Shown here: positions 18,279-26,137 of the stretch, in pieces
How the letters are laid out: each line of letters starts with the position of its first letter
Position numbering within the stretch: the first letter of the stretch is position 1
DNA from: Azospirillum sp. TSH100
GTDB lineage: Bacteria > Pseudomonadota > Alphaproteobacteria > Azospirillales > Azospirillaceae
DNA: 64,000 nucleotides
NCBI RefSeq assembly: GCF_004923295.1
Contig: NZ_CP039634.1
Location: 1,454,001-1,518,000 of the forward strand
Direction: 5' to 3'
The notes under the pieces: generated by a model
Databases searched by the model: none
The model's input: only the letters and a program-made list of their open reading frames with translations
What the model was told of the DNA's origin: nothing
Translations under genes and position numbers: made by a program

Positions 18279-18992
18279 TCACCAATCCGCCAGCAGCGCC
18301 GGTAGATCACGGACCGACTCCAGCCGGCGGTAATGCTCGTCCGGCACCTCGGCCTCTTCATGCGCCCAGGTGATGGCATAGGGAATGTGGACGGCATGGG
18401 CGCCGGTCGCCAGAACCGGCAGGATATCGGAGCGGGCCGAGTTGCCGACCATCAGGAAGCGGGCCGGGTCGATGCCGTGGCGGGCCATCACCCGGCGATA
18501 GGTGGCCGGGTCCTTCTCGCTGACGATCTCCACCGCGTGGAACAGCTCCGACAGGCCGGAGCGGGCGATCTTGCTCTCCTGGTCGAACAGGTCGCCCTTG
18601 GTGATCAGCACCAGCCGGTGGCGGCGGGCCAGCGTTTCCACCACCTCCTGCACGCCGGGCAGCAACTCGACTGGATGCTCCAGCATCGCCTTGCCGAAGT
18701 CGATCAGGCTTTGCAGGTCGCGCGCCGGGACATGGCCGTCGGTGACGGCGATCGCCGTCTCGATCATCGACAGCACGAAGCCCTTGATGCCGTAGCCATA
18801 GACGCGGAGGTTCGCCCGTTCCGCTTCCAGCAGGCGGCGGTCTAGATCGGTCGGGTCGGCGGCATGGGCCAGCAGGGCGCGGAAGCGGTCCTGCGTCATC
18901 GAAAACAGCGATTCATTGTGCCAGAGCGTGTCATCGCCATCGAAGCCGATGGTCTCGAACTGCTGGCTGGCGGTGGGGAGGGTGCTGCTCAT
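18279..18992 (-). CDS. HAD-superfamily hydrolase
   Basis: The 237-residue protein has HAD motif I 'IGFDGDDTLWHNE' (nucleophile Asp and acid Asp), motif II in 'LVLITKGD', a Lys in 'IVSEKDPATY', and motif III/IV in 'MVGNSARSDILPV', with an alpha-helical cap between I and II. It should dephosphorylate a small metabolite; the substrate is unknown. A GTG twelve bases upstream is an alternative start; the ATG gives the more usual N-terminus. It leads a two-gene unit with the cupin. Confidence 0.87.
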   Translation of the reverse strand: MSSTLPTASQQFETIGFDGDDTLWHNESLFSMTQDRFRALLAHAADPTDLDRRLLEAERANLRVYGYGIKGFVLSMIETAIAVTDGHVPARDLQSLIDFGKAMLEHPVELLPGVQEVVETLARRHRLVLITKGDLFDQESKIARSGLSELFHAVEIVSEKDPATYRRVMARHGIDPARFLMVGNSARSDILPVLATGAHAVHIPYAITWAHEEAEVPDEHYRRLESVRDLPALLADW

Positions 18993-19305
18993 CAGCCTGT
19001 CCACTGGTCCGCAGGATTGATCCGTAAGTAAAACAATACATCACCCAAGTCGGTCTGCCTTGTCCAGGGGGTGTCTTCGCGAGGCTTCTTTATTGTCAGT
19101 GTAGCGAACCGTAAGTATCCACAATGACGATTTTGCCACAGATCGGTGACATTCCATGGCGAGTTCTTCGCTGCCTGCAAAGCGGGCATGTTGCCGAGAG
19201 GGGTGGCAACAGGGCTCGAAGGAGCGTAATTATATTTCCACACAAGGAGGACGTGATCGCCGACCGGCGGACCCTCCAAAACAAGACATCTCAGGAATCT
19301 CCATC
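18993..19305. other. Intergenic region between the HAD gene and the DUF1127 gene
   Basis: A 313-base gap between divergent genes, moderately AT-rich around 19015-19145 and 19220-19250, where promoters for both directions would be expected. An AAGGAGG sequence at about 19241 resembles a ribosome site but no credible ORF follows it. I see no RNA structure that I can name. Confidence 0.5.
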
Positions 19306-19518
19306 ATGGCAACCCTTCTGCATTCGGCCGAGACCGGCCACTCCACCACCACCTTCGGCCACATCGTCGAAGTCGCCTCGAACCTGCTGGGCCTGTGGCG
19401 CCAGCGCGTTGTGACCCGCCGCGAGCTGGGTTATCTGGACGACCGTATGCTGCAGGACATCGGCTTCAGCCGCCTGGACGCCGAGCGCGAGATGTCGAAG
19501 CCGTTCTGGCGCGAATGA
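19306..19518 (+). CDS. DUF1127 small protein
   Basis: The 70-residue product ends in the conserved DUF1127 motif: 'RRELGYLDDRMLQDIGFSR' then 'DAEREMSKPFWRE'. Arg-rich proteins of this family in alphaproteobacteria have been tied to RNA turnover, phosphate and stress adaptation; a specific role here is not shown. The start is the ATG after 'CAGGAATCTCC'. A strong intrinsic terminator follows 35 bases after the stop, so it is probably monocistronic. Confidence 0.85.
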   Translation: MATLLHSAETGHSTTTFGHIVEVASNLLGLWRQRVVTRRELGYLDDRMLQDIGFSRLDAEREMSKPFWRE

Positions 19519-19550
19519 GCGCCTGTACGCCGGCCGGCGAACGCACCGGA

Positions 19551-19590
19551 AAAGGCCGCTTCCGTTGATCGGAAGCGGCCTTTTTCTTTG
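19551..19590 (+). terminator. Rho-independent terminator after the DUF1127 gene
   Basis: A perfect ten-bp GC stem (GGCCGCTTCC with GGAAGCGGCC) with a seven-base loop is followed by TTTTTCTTT, a canonical intrinsic terminator. Confidence 0.92.
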
Positions 19591-19650
19591 TCCGTCAGTC
19601 GGTCATGCTGAAAAATTAGGCTGCACAAAAAACACCCTGCTGGAAAGGAA

Positions 19651-19689
19651 AAAGCCCGCCGCCGGGAGAACCGGCAGGCGGGCTTTTTC
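19651..19689 (-). terminator. Rho-independent terminator of the ornithine decarboxylase gene
   Basis: Nested stems (GCCCGCC with GGCGGGC outside, GCCGG with CCGGC inside) are flanked by AAAAA and TTTTT, so it can work in both directions. It lies 45 bases beyond the decarboxylase stop codon on the minus strand. Confidence 0.9.
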
Positions 19690-19733
19690 TTGACGGGCTG
19701 AAGAAGGAGCAGGGCGCTGCCCCGCCGCCATCC

Positions 19734-20870
19734 TCAGATGCAGTAATGCTTGAGCGGCTCGAAGCCGTTGAAGCAGACGGCCGAGTAGGTCGTGGTGTAG
19801 GCGCCGGTGGCATGGATGCGCACGCGGTCGCCGGCCTTCAGACCCATCGGCATCTTGTAGTCGGCACGCTCATACAGCACGTCGGCGCTGTCGCAGGTCG
19901 GGCCGGCCAGGATCACCGCTTCGCGGTCCTCATCCTCCTCATCGCCCAGCACCTCGATCGGGTACTGGATCGCCTCGTCCATCGTCTCGGCCAGGCCGCC
20001 GAACTTGCCGATGTCCAGATAGACCCAGCGCTTGGTGTCCTCGGCCGACTTGCGCGACACCAGGACCACTTCGCTCTCGATGATGCCGGCGCTGCCGACC
20101 ATGCCGCGGCCGGGCTCGACGATGGTCTCCGGCAGGTGGTTGCCGAAGTGGGTGCGCAGCGAGTCGAAGATCGCCTGGCCGTAGGCGGTGCATTCCGGCA
20201 CGTCGGTGCGGTAGCGGGTGGGGAAGCCGCCGCCCAGGTTGATCATGCCCAGATCGACGCCCAGCACCTCGAGTTCGCGGAACAGCTGCGCCACCTGGAA
20301 GATGGCGTGGTCCCACTGCATCAGGTCCTTCTGCTGCGAGCCGACATGGAAGGACACGCCGTAGGGCTGCACGTCCATGTCGCGGGCCTTCAGCAGCAGC
20401 TCGCGCGCCATCTTCAGGTCGCAGCCGAACTTGCGCGACAGCGGCCATTCGGCGCCCTCGCCCGAGGTCAGGATGCGGCAGAAGACGCGGGCACCGGGGG
20501 CGGCGCGCTCGATCTTCTCCAGTTCTGGCTCGCTGTCGAAGGCGAACAGGCGCACGCCCAGCTCGAAGGCGCGGCGGATGTCGCTTTCCTTCTTGATGGT
20601 GTTGCCGAAGGAGATGCGGTCCGGCGTGGCGCCGGCGGCCAGCGCCATCTGGATTTCCGGGACCGAGGCGCAGTCGAAGGCGGAGCCGAGACGGGCCAGC
20701 AGGCTGAGGATTTCCGCGGCCGGGTTCGCCTTCACCGCATAGAAGATGCGGGCGTCGGGCAGGGCGTCATGCAGATCGTTGTAGTTCTGCTCGACGACAT
20801 CCAGATCGATGACAAGGCAAGGGGTCTGCGGGCGCTGCTCTTCGAAAAAGCGCGCAATCTTCTGGGTCAT
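19734..20870 (-). CDS. Ornithine decarboxylase, alanine-racemase (type III) fold
   Basis: The 378-residue PLP enzyme has the PLP lysine in 'IFYAVKANPAAEILS' (Lys 47), the glycine loop 'INLGGGFPTRY', 'VEPGRGMVG', and the inter-subunit catalytic block 'AGPTCDSADVLYE' (Cys 326). This is the eukaryote-like fold III ornithine/lysine decarboxylase found in alphaproteobacteria. It makes putrescine from ornithine in the cytosol; some relatives also accept lysine or carboxynorspermidine, so substrate is likely but not certain. An AGGAG ribosome site precedes the ATG. The leader carries a short ORF and hairpin that probably control expression. Confidence 0.9.
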   Translation of the reverse strand: MTQKIARFFEEQRPQTPCLVIDLDVVEQNYNDLHDALPDARIFYAVKANPAAEILSLLARLGSAFDCASVPEIQMALAAGATPDRISFGNTIKKESDIRRAFELGVRLFAFDSEPELEKIERAAPGARVFCRILTSGEGAEWPLSRKFGCDLKMARELLLKARDMDVQPYGVSFHVGSQQKDLMQWDHAIFQVAQLFRELEVLGVDLGMINLGGGFPTRYRTDVPECTAYGQAIFDSLRTHFGNHLPETIVEPGRGMVGSAGIIESEVVLVSRKSAEDTKRWVYLDIGKFGGLAETMDEAIQYPIEVLGDEEDEDREAVILAGPTCDSADVLYERADYKMPMGLKAGDRVRIHATGAYTTTYSAVCFNGFEPLKHYCI

Positions 20871-20943
20871 CTCAGTCTCCTGGGACGCAAGATGATGGAA
20901 CGGAAAGGGCGAAGTCGGGGGGAACGGAGCGGCCGAGCGTGCC

Positions 20944-20967
20944 GATCAGCAACTGAAAAAGCTGATC
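20944..20967 (-). promoter_or_regulatory. Hairpin overlapping the leader-ORF stop codon
   Basis: A perfect seven-bp stem (GATCAGC with GCTGATC, ten-base loop) begins within the stop codon of the leader ORF on the minus strand. A ribosome stalled at that stop would block it, so it could act as part of a translational or transcriptional switch ahead of the decarboxylase gene. Confidence 0.5.
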
Positions 20968-21088
20968 AGGCGCTCAGGCCGCAAATACTGGATTGCCCCG
21001 TACAGAACCCTGTTCTGTCCGTATGGTCCAGGAGCGGCAGATTTCGGAGACGGGTGAGCACGCGCCCACCCACAACAACATCAACCAT
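20966..21088 (-). CDS. Probable leader peptide of the ornithine decarboxylase gene
   Basis: A 40-codon ORF ('MVDVVVGGRVLTRLRNLPLL', ending in 'GLSA') lies about 95 bases upstream of the decarboxylase start and is preceded by a near-perfect ribosome site (GGAGG, five bases before the ATG). That quality of initiation signal is unusual for a spurious ORF. Polyamine genes are known to be controlled by leader peptides (speF in enterobacteria), and alphaproteobacterial decarboxylase genes carry the conserved speF leader motif. The sequence does not resemble enterobacterial speFL. Function as a regulatory peptide is inferred. Confidence 0.55.
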   Translation of the reverse strand: MVDVVVGGRVLTRLRNLPLLDHTDRTGFCTGQSSICGLSA

Positions 21089-21309
21089 CGTAACCTCCAA
21101 GTCGCCGCCTTGTTTAAGGGACGGTCGGGGATCACGCGTTACGTCGTTGCATAACCACATCTCGGAGACGCCGAGGGGCGGGCCAGCGGCACGTGCGCTT
21201 GCGAGTTCGCGTTACATAGATCCAACGCGATCGAATGCAAAGTGAAAAATGCGGTCCGACCCAAAAAAGTGGCAGACCGTTTGGGAGGCTGAAAAACCGG
21301 AGCAATTTC

Positions 21310-21891
21310 ATGGGCTTGACTAATGTTCTGACTGCGGAGGAGATCGGGTTGCGGTTGCTGGCGGCCGCCTTTTGCGGTGCCTTGCTGGGACTCGACCGCG
21401 AGATGCGCGGCAAGGCGGCAGGGTTGCGCACGCATACGCTGATATCCATCAGTTGCGCGCTGACCACGCTGGTGGCGCTGGAACTGTTCGCCGGCTTGCA
21501 GGCGACGGGGGACGACCGGCCGAGCGATCCGGTGCGCGTCATCCAGGGCGTGGCCCAGGCGGTCGGCTTCATCAGCGCCGGGGTGATGTTCCGCTCCGGC
21601 GACAGCGTGCGCGGAGCGACCACCGCGGCGGTGATCTGGGTGGCTGGGGCGCTGGGGATCGCCTGCGGCGCCGGATACTACCTGCTGGCGGGGATGACGC
21701 TGGGCCTGTGCCTGATCGTGACGATCCTGTTCACCATCCTGCTGGACCGCTTTCCGCAGTTGGGAAAGGAAGATGGCGATGACGACGGCAAGACGCGGGA
21801 GCGCCGACGCGCAGCCCGCCATTCCTCACATCAGGGCCATTCCCAACAGGGCCGGATCAGGCGGATCGCCCGCCCGTCGCCGCGGGGATGA
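21310..21891 (+). CDS. MgtC/SapB-family inner-membrane protein
   Basis: The 193-residue product has the family's opening 'GLRLLAAAFCGALLGLDREM', then 'GLRTHTLISISCAL', and four to five helices to about residue 160. MgtC proteins modulate Mg2+ homeostasis and F-ATPase or potassium balance under stress. The last about 30 residues are Arg/His-rich and are encoded opposite the 3' end of the convergent efflux gene, so they may not be part of the conserved protein. I chose the start 'MGLTNVLTAEEIGLR'. It is divergent from the decarboxylase leader. Confidence 0.85.
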   Translation: MGLTNVLTAEEIGLRLLAAAFCGALLGLDREMRGKAAGLRTHTLISISCALTTLVALELFAGLQATGDDRPSDPVRVIQGVAQAVGFISAGVMFRSGDSVRGATTAAVIWVAGALGIACGAGYYLLAGMTLGLCLIVTILFTILLDRFPQLGKEDGDDDGKTRERRRAARHSSHQGHSQQGRIRRIARPSPRG

Positions 21892-23060
21892 CCAGCAGCC
21901 GGTGCGCCAGCAGCGCGCCCAGACCCACCAGCCCGATGGCGCCCATCATCGGCACGGCGGTGCCGTTGTTCAGGTGGCCGACCACGATGCCGATGACCGC
22001 GGCGATGGGCCATCTGCGCGAAACCCAGCAGCGAGGAGGCCAGCCCGGCCATGGAGGGGTAGGGGCCGACGGCGTTGGCGCTGGCGTTCGGCAGGGTCAG
22101 CCCGGCACCCAGGATGAACAGGAAGACCGGCACAACGATCGCCAGCAGGTGCAGCACACCGGCCAGCGCCAGCGCCGCTCCCGCCAAGCCGCCGCCAAGC
22201 GACAGCAGTGTGCCGATCCGGATCATCCGCGCGCCGCCCAGCCGCGGTGTCAGCCGCCCGGCCAGGAAGGTGCCGAGCATGTAGCCCAGCACCACCGCGC
22301 CGAAGCTGGCGCCATACTGCGCTGGGGTCAGGTGCAGCTGCTCGATCAGGACGAAGGATGAGCCGGAGATGAAGGAGAAGATGCCGCTGTAGGAGAAACC
22401 CACCACCAGCACATAGCCGACGAAGCCGCGGTTGCGCAGCAGAAGCAGGTAGTTGGCGGCCAGCCGGCCGGGCAGCAAGGCCTCCTCGTCGCGATGGGCG
22501 TTGGTCTCGCCCAGCAGCGACCAGACGGCGCCGAGAATGCCGCAGGCGAAGATCGTCAGCAGCACGAAGTTGGCGCGCCAGCCGAACCACTCCGTCAGCA
22601 CGCCGCCCAGCATCGGCCCCACTGCCGGGGCCAGCGCCATTGCCATCGACATGTAGGCCAGCACCGTCGCCGCCCGGTCGCGCCCGAACACGTCGCGCAC
22701 CACCGCACGCGCCACCACCGGGCCGCAGCAGGCGCCCAGCGCCTGGAAGAAGCGGGCGGCGATCAGTGCCTCGACGCTGCCGGTCATGGCGCAGACGGCG
22801 CTGGCCGCCAGATAGATCGCCACCCCCACCAGCAGGGTCGGGCGGCGGCCGAAGCGGTCGGACATCGGGCCATAGACCAGCTGCGACACCGCGAAGCCGA
22901 CCAGGAAGATTGACAGGGTCAGCTGGACCGTGGCGACATCGGTGCCGAACACCCGCACCAGTGTGGGCAGCGACGGCAGATAGAGGTCGGTGGACAGCGG
23001 GCCGAAGGCGACGAGCGCCGTCAGCAGAACGCGGATGGTCAGGGAGTCGGGACGTGGCAT
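21831..23060 (-). CDS. Bcr/CflA-family multidrug efflux MFS transporter, frameshifted
   Basis: Residues 1-352 give a normal Bcr/CflA transporter ('FGPLSTDLYLPSLPTLVR', 'GPMSDRFGRRPTLL'), with eleven or so helices. After 'SLLGFAQMA' the frame as read turns into an Arg/His-rich tail ending at 21831. Reading one base over at 22007-22009 instead gives 'AIAAVIGIVVGHLNNGTAVP' and then 'MMGAIGLVGLGALLAHRLLV', the expected last helices, with a stop at 21857. So the gene carries a one-base insertion in a CCC run, or the assembly has an error there. It would export drugs by proton antiport if intact. Confidence 0.85.
   Translation of the reverse strand: MPRPDSLTIRVLLTALVAFGPLSTDLYLPSLPTLVRVFGTDVATVQLTLSIFLVGFAVSQLVYGPMSDRFGRRPTLLVGVAIYLAASAVCAMTGSVEALIAARFFQALGACCGPVVARAVVRDVFGRDRAATVLAYMSMAMALAPAVGPMLGGVLTEWFGWRANFVLLTIFACGILGAVWSLLGETNAHRDEEALLPGRLAANYLLLLRNRGFVGYVLVVGFSYSGIFSFISGSSFVLIEQLHLTPAQYGASFGAVVLGYMLGTFLAGRLTPRLGGARMIRIGTLLSLGGGLAGAALALAGVLHLLAIVVPVFLFILGAGLTLPNASANAVGPYPSMAGLASSLLGFAQMAHRRGHRHRGRPPEQRHRRADDGRHRAGGSGRAAGAPAAGHPRGDGRAIRLIRPCWEWP
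22007..22009 (-). other. Frameshift site in the Bcr/CflA gene
   Basis: The three-C run (GGG on the plus strand) is where the coding frame changes. Removing one C restores a full-length transporter ending at 21857. Confidence 0.8.
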
Positions 23061-23157
23061 GGATGGGGCGGGTGGTGACTTGCGGCGGGAAGCGGGGACG
23101 GGGCCGCACTGTATCAGATGAAACCACCGCCGCCAGCGCGGATCGCCAACTGTCCGG

Positions 23158-23334
23158 TCACTTCGCCGGCAGCACCATGCGGATGCAGCGCGAGAGCACC
23201 GTGTTGCCGGTCATCTCGCGGTAGTTCTGGATGATGATCGGCTCTGCCGCCTTGCATTGCTCCAAGCTGGAGAATTCCAGCGTCGTCGGGCCGCCCTGGT
23301 TCAGCATGAACAGCAGCATCAGCACCCGTTCCAT
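23158..23334 (-). CDS. Small hypothetical protein downstream of ribF
   Basis: The 58-residue product ('MERVLMLLFMLNQGGPTTLE', with two Cys, ending 'CIRMVLPAK') has a hydrophobic N-terminus that could be a weak signal sequence. It starts 17 bases after the ribF stop with a GGAGGGG ribosome site, so it is probably translated as the last gene of the ribF transcript. I do not recognise a family. Two cysteines (in 'EQCKAAE' and 'SRCIRM') are reminiscent of small secreted alphaproteobacterial proteins with one disulphide. Confidence 0.6.
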   Translation of the reverse strand: MERVLMLLFMLNQGGPTTLEFSSLEQCKAAEPIIIQNYREMTGNTVLSRCIRMVLPAK

Positions 23335-23350
23335 CACCCAACCCCTCCGG

Positions 23351-24292
23351 TCAGCCGGCCGCCAGCACGGCGCGGGCGGCGGCGGCATCCTGCACGATCT
23401 GGTCCTTCAGCGCGTTGAAGCTGGGGAACTTCATTTCCGGCCGCAGGAAGTCGATCATCTGGACCCGCAGATGCAGATCGTACAGGTCGAGGTCGACATC
23501 GAACAGGTGGGCTTCCAGCCGCGCCACCGTGCCATCGACGGTGGGGCGGGCGCCCAGGTTGGCGACACCCGGCAGCCAGACGGTCTCGCCGCCGCGATCG
23601 ATGCCGGCGCGCACCGCATAGACGCCAAAGGCCGGGCGCAGATATTCGCCCAATTCGATGTTGGCGGTGGGGAAGCCGATGGTGCGGCCCCGCTGGTCGC
23701 CATGGACGACCCTCCCCTCGATCTCCCAGGGATGGCCCAGCACATAGGCGGCCTCGCGCGGGTGGCCGGCGGTCAGCGCGTCGCGCACGCGGGTGGAGGA
23801 ATAGACGCCGCCCTGCTCGTCGGACACCGGCCCGACCTCGGTCACGCCGAAGCCCTGGGCGCGCCCGGCCTGCAGCAGGACGGCGGGATTGCCCGACCGC
23901 TTGTGCCCGAACAGGAAGTCATAGCCGCAGACGACGTGGCGCACGCCCAGCCCGGCGACCAGCACCTCGTCGACGAAGTCCTGCGCGGTCTTGTGCCGGA
24001 AGCCGTCGTCGAAATGGCAGACGATCAGCTGGTCGACGCCCAGCGCCTCGATCTGGCGGGTCTTGACGCGGAAGGGCGTCAGGCGGAAGGGCGGATCGTC
24101 GGGACGGAAGACGCTGCGCGGATGCGGCTCGAAGGTGACGACGGCCGAGGGTGCGCCCATCTCCGCCGCAAGGCGCTGGGCGGTGCCGATGACCGTCTGA
24201 TGCCCGCGATGGACACCGTCGAAATTGCCGAGCGCCACGACGGCGCCCCGCTCTTCGGCCGGCAGGTCGGCGGTGTGTCTGTACAGTCGCAT
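23351..24292 (-). CDS. ribF: Bifunctional riboflavin kinase / FAD synthetase
   Basis: The 313-residue enzyme has an N-terminal nucleotidyltransferase domain ('VALGNFDGVHRGHQTVIG', 'VTFEPHPRSVF', 'SSTRVRDALTAG') and a C-terminal flavokinase domain ('GDQRGRTIGFPTANIEL', 'FGVYAVRA'). It makes FMN from riboflavin and then FAD. Length and motif order match the bacterial family. A palindromic TATA-like element (GTCTATATAGAC, 24342-24353) sits about 50 bases upstream and could be its promoter. Confidence 0.96.
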   Translation of the reverse strand: MRLYRHTADLPAEERGAVVALGNFDGVHRGHQTVIGTAQRLAAEMGAPSAVVTFEPHPRSVFRPDDPPFRLTPFRVKTRQIEALGVDQLIVCHFDDGFRHKTAQDFVDEVLVAGLGVRHVVCGYDFLFGHKRSGNPAVLLQAGRAQGFGVTEVGPVSDEQGGVYSSTRVRDALTAGHPREAAYVLGHPWEIEGRVVHGDQRGRTIGFPTANIELGEYLRPAFGVYAVRAGIDRGGETVWLPGVANLGARPTVDGTVARLEAHLFDVDLDLYDLHLRVQMIDFLRPEMKFPSFNALKDQIVQDAAAARAVLAAG

Positions 24293-24341
24293 GCGCGCCC
24301 CGGTGCTGTGGGCGGATCCCGGCGGGTCCGCTTGCTCGGGC

Positions 24342-24353
24342 GTCTATATAGAC
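24342..24353 (-). promoter_or_regulatory. Palindromic AT element upstream of ribF
   Basis: A perfect 12-bp palindrome GTCTATATAGAC is the only AT-rich stretch in the maoC-ribF gap. It could hold the -10 hexamer (TATATA) of a ribF promoter or be an operator. Confidence 0.35.
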
Positions 24354-24355
24354 CG

Positions 24356-24384
24356 ACGCCGGCGCGGGGTAAACGCGCCGGCGT
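24356..24384 (-). terminator. Stem-loop between the MaoC gene and ribF
   Basis: A perfect 11-bp stem (ACGCCGGCGCG with CGCGCCGGCGT) with a seven-base loop lies 39 bases after the hydratase stop on the minus strand. The T-run is on the plus side only, so termination of the hydratase transcript is plausible but not assured. Confidence 0.45.
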
Positions 24385-24422
24385 GTTTTACGCTTCCAAG
24401 CAGGCCAATCAGCGGTCTCCGG

Positions 24423-24872
24423 TCAGCCGCGCGACGGGACCATCAGCAGTGCCTCGCCCTCGACCACCACGGTCTCGCCGACGGTGCAGACGGTCTTGAT
24501 GACGCAGCGGCGCTTTTCCGGGATCAGCTCGGTGATGGTGGCGCGGGCGGTGACGGTGTCGCCGGCGCGGACCGGCGCCTTGAACTTCAGCGTCTGGCTC
24601 ATGTAGATGCAGCCCGGCCCCGGCAGCTTGGTGCCCAGAACGGCCGAGATGAAGCCGACCGTCAGCATGCCATGGGCGATGCGGCCCTGGAACATGGTGG
24701 TGGCGGCGTATTCCTGGTTGATGTGGACCGGGTTGGTGTCGCCGGAAATGCCCGCGAACAGGACGATGTCGGCTTCCGTCACCGTCTTGGCGAAGCTGGC
24801 CGTCATGCCGACGGTCAGGTCTTCGATGCAGTAGCCTTCGGTATCCTTGCGGACCTGACGCACGTCGTCCAT
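24423..24872 (-). CDS. MaoC-like (R)-specific enoyl-CoA hydratase
   Basis: The 149-residue hot-dog-fold protein has the hydratase 2 motif in 'FAGISGDTNPVHINQEYAA' (catalytic Asp and His) and 'RIAHGMLTVGFISAVLG'. PhaJ-type members link beta-oxidation to (R)-3-hydroxyacyl-CoA for polyhydroxyalkanoate synthesis; others act in fatty-acid or CoA pathways. The start at 'MDDVRQVRKDTEGYCIEDL' has an AGAGGA ribosome site and fits family length. It stands alone between ribF and a 466-base gap. Confidence 0.87.
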   Translation of the reverse strand: MDDVRQVRKDTEGYCIEDLTVGMTASFAKTVTEADIVLFAGISGDTNPVHINQEYAATTMFQGRIAHGMLTVGFISAVLGTKLPGPGCIYMSQTLKFKAPVRAGDTVTARATITELIPEKRRCVIKTVCTVGETVVVEGEALLMVPSRG

Positions 24873-25338
24873 CGCAGCAATTCCTCTTTCTCTCGGTGCC
24901 TGTTCCGGCATCTGACGCAAAGCGCGCCGTGCCGTTCGCTGCAATGCGTCGTGTGCGCCGCAGCGAGGGGAATGGCACCACGTCTCCTCCAAAAATGCAA
25001 AAAAATCTCTAACGTTCCGCGCAAGTCCGCAGGAAAGCCGATCGCCCCATCCGGCAGGCATCGCTCCAATGCCAACGGGTCCGACGGTAATGGATTACTT
25101 GTGGGGTCAGGTAATGCAAGGGAAATTGTGGCAGATCATAGGCTTATCGGAAAAGCTCATGCCGCTCCCGCCAACGCGGCGCCATGGGTGCGACTTTTCC
25201 ACCACCGGCTGGACAGCCGGTGGCGAAGTCCCGTTCTTTTCAACAGCTTGACCGTATGGTGACTGTTGGTTCGGCGGCGCAATAAAAATTCGGCAGCGAA
25301 TGCGGCGAATCGGGAGACCTCTTCGCCGCGCCGCAGCA
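24873..25338. other. Intergenic region between maoC-like gene and rlpA-like gene
   Basis: This 466-base gap contains a hairpin at 25202-25223 (CCACCGGCTG with CAGCCGGTGG, two-base loop) that may mark the end of the rlpA-like transcript. The AT-richer part at about 24980-25150 would suit the hydratase promoter. Short ORFs on both strands have no ribosome sites or recognisable content, and I call no gene here. Confidence 0.5.
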
Positions 25339-25968
25339 TTACTTTCCCGAGCCGGAGTGCGACACTGTGTCGCTTCTGCTCCCGCCTGTGTTGCCGCTGG
25401 TGCCGGTCCGGCCGGATCCGCCCTGGGCGACTTGGCCCTGGGCGACCTGCCCCTGGGCGACCTGCCCCTGGGCGACCTGATTGCCGGGTGTCAGCTGGTC
25501 CACCTTTTCCTCCACTTTTTCACGGGCGGTGTCGGTCGGCTGCTCCGACGGTTTGACCTCCACCTTCACCGGGGCGGTGCCGTCCTCGATCATGTCGAGT
25601 TTCCTGGCGGCGGAGCGTGACAGGTCGATCACGCGGCCATCGACATAGGGGCCGCGGTCGTTGACGATGACGTCGACGCTCTTGCCGTTCTCCTGGTTGG
25701 TGACGGTCGCCTTGGCGCCCAGCGGCAGGGTGCGCGAGGCGGCGGTCGGCTTGTTCTGATTCATCGTTTCGCCGCTCGCCGTGGTGCGGCCGTGGAACTT
25801 CTGGCTGTAGAAGGACGCTTCCCCCTTGTGGACGAGGATCTCCTCGCCATCCTCATGCTCGACATGCACGGGGGGAACCTTGGCCTTCTCGTTCGCCAAT
25901 ACCGGGACGGCAGTCCCGCTCAGGGTCGTGGCGGTAAGCGCCAGGACGATGATGCGTTTTGTCTTCAT
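25339..25968 (-). CDS. RlpA-like double-psi beta-barrel protein
   Basis: The 209-residue product has a signal peptide (cleavage near 'TAVPVLANEK') and an RlpA double-psi barrel at about residues 45-125 ('KGEASFYSQKFHGRTTASGE', 'LPLGAKATVTN', 'VIVNDRGPYVDGRVIDLS'). The catalytic Asp of lytic RlpA is present in 'NDRGPY'. It acts on peptidoglycan in the periplasm, usually on naked glycan strands at septa. There is no lipobox and no SPOR domain; instead the C-terminus has four VAQGQ repeats and a Gly/Ser-rich tail. GGAGG precedes the ATG. Confidence 0.88.
   Translation of the reverse strand: MKTKRIIVLALTATTLSGTAVPVLANEKAKVPPVHVEHEDGEEILVHKGEASFYSQKFHGRTTASGETMNQNKPTAASRTLPLGAKATVTNQENGKSVDVIVNDRGPYVDGRVIDLSRSAARKLDMIEDGTAPVKVEVKPSEQPTDTAREKVEEKVDQLTPGNQVAQGQVAQGQVAQGQVAQGGSGRTGTSGNTGGSRSDTVSHSGSGK
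25421..25480. repeat. 15-bp minisatellite in the RlpA-like gene (4 copies)
   Basis: Four head-to-tail copies of a unit close to CCCTGGGCGACCTGC keep the reading frame and encode VAQGQ repeats near the C-terminus of the RlpA-like protein. The inner two are identical; the outer ones differ by one or two bases. Confidence 0.92.
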
Positions 25969-26137
25969 CGGTACACCTCCAACGGCGCACCAACGCCATT
26001 CAAGGAAAAGAGTTCCCTGGCGGAATCGATGCAAGACGCCACCACTATTTCTGGTTTCTAATATCTTGACGAATTCGGAGTGGTTGGCCCTTCCCGGCGC
26101 CATTCCGGTCCACAACACAACGGTCAGGGGAGAAAGC

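Noticed and set aside
25069..25339. Short ORFs on both strands between the MaoC-like and RlpA-like genes
   Set aside because: They overlap each other, lack ribosome sites and share no features with known small proteins.
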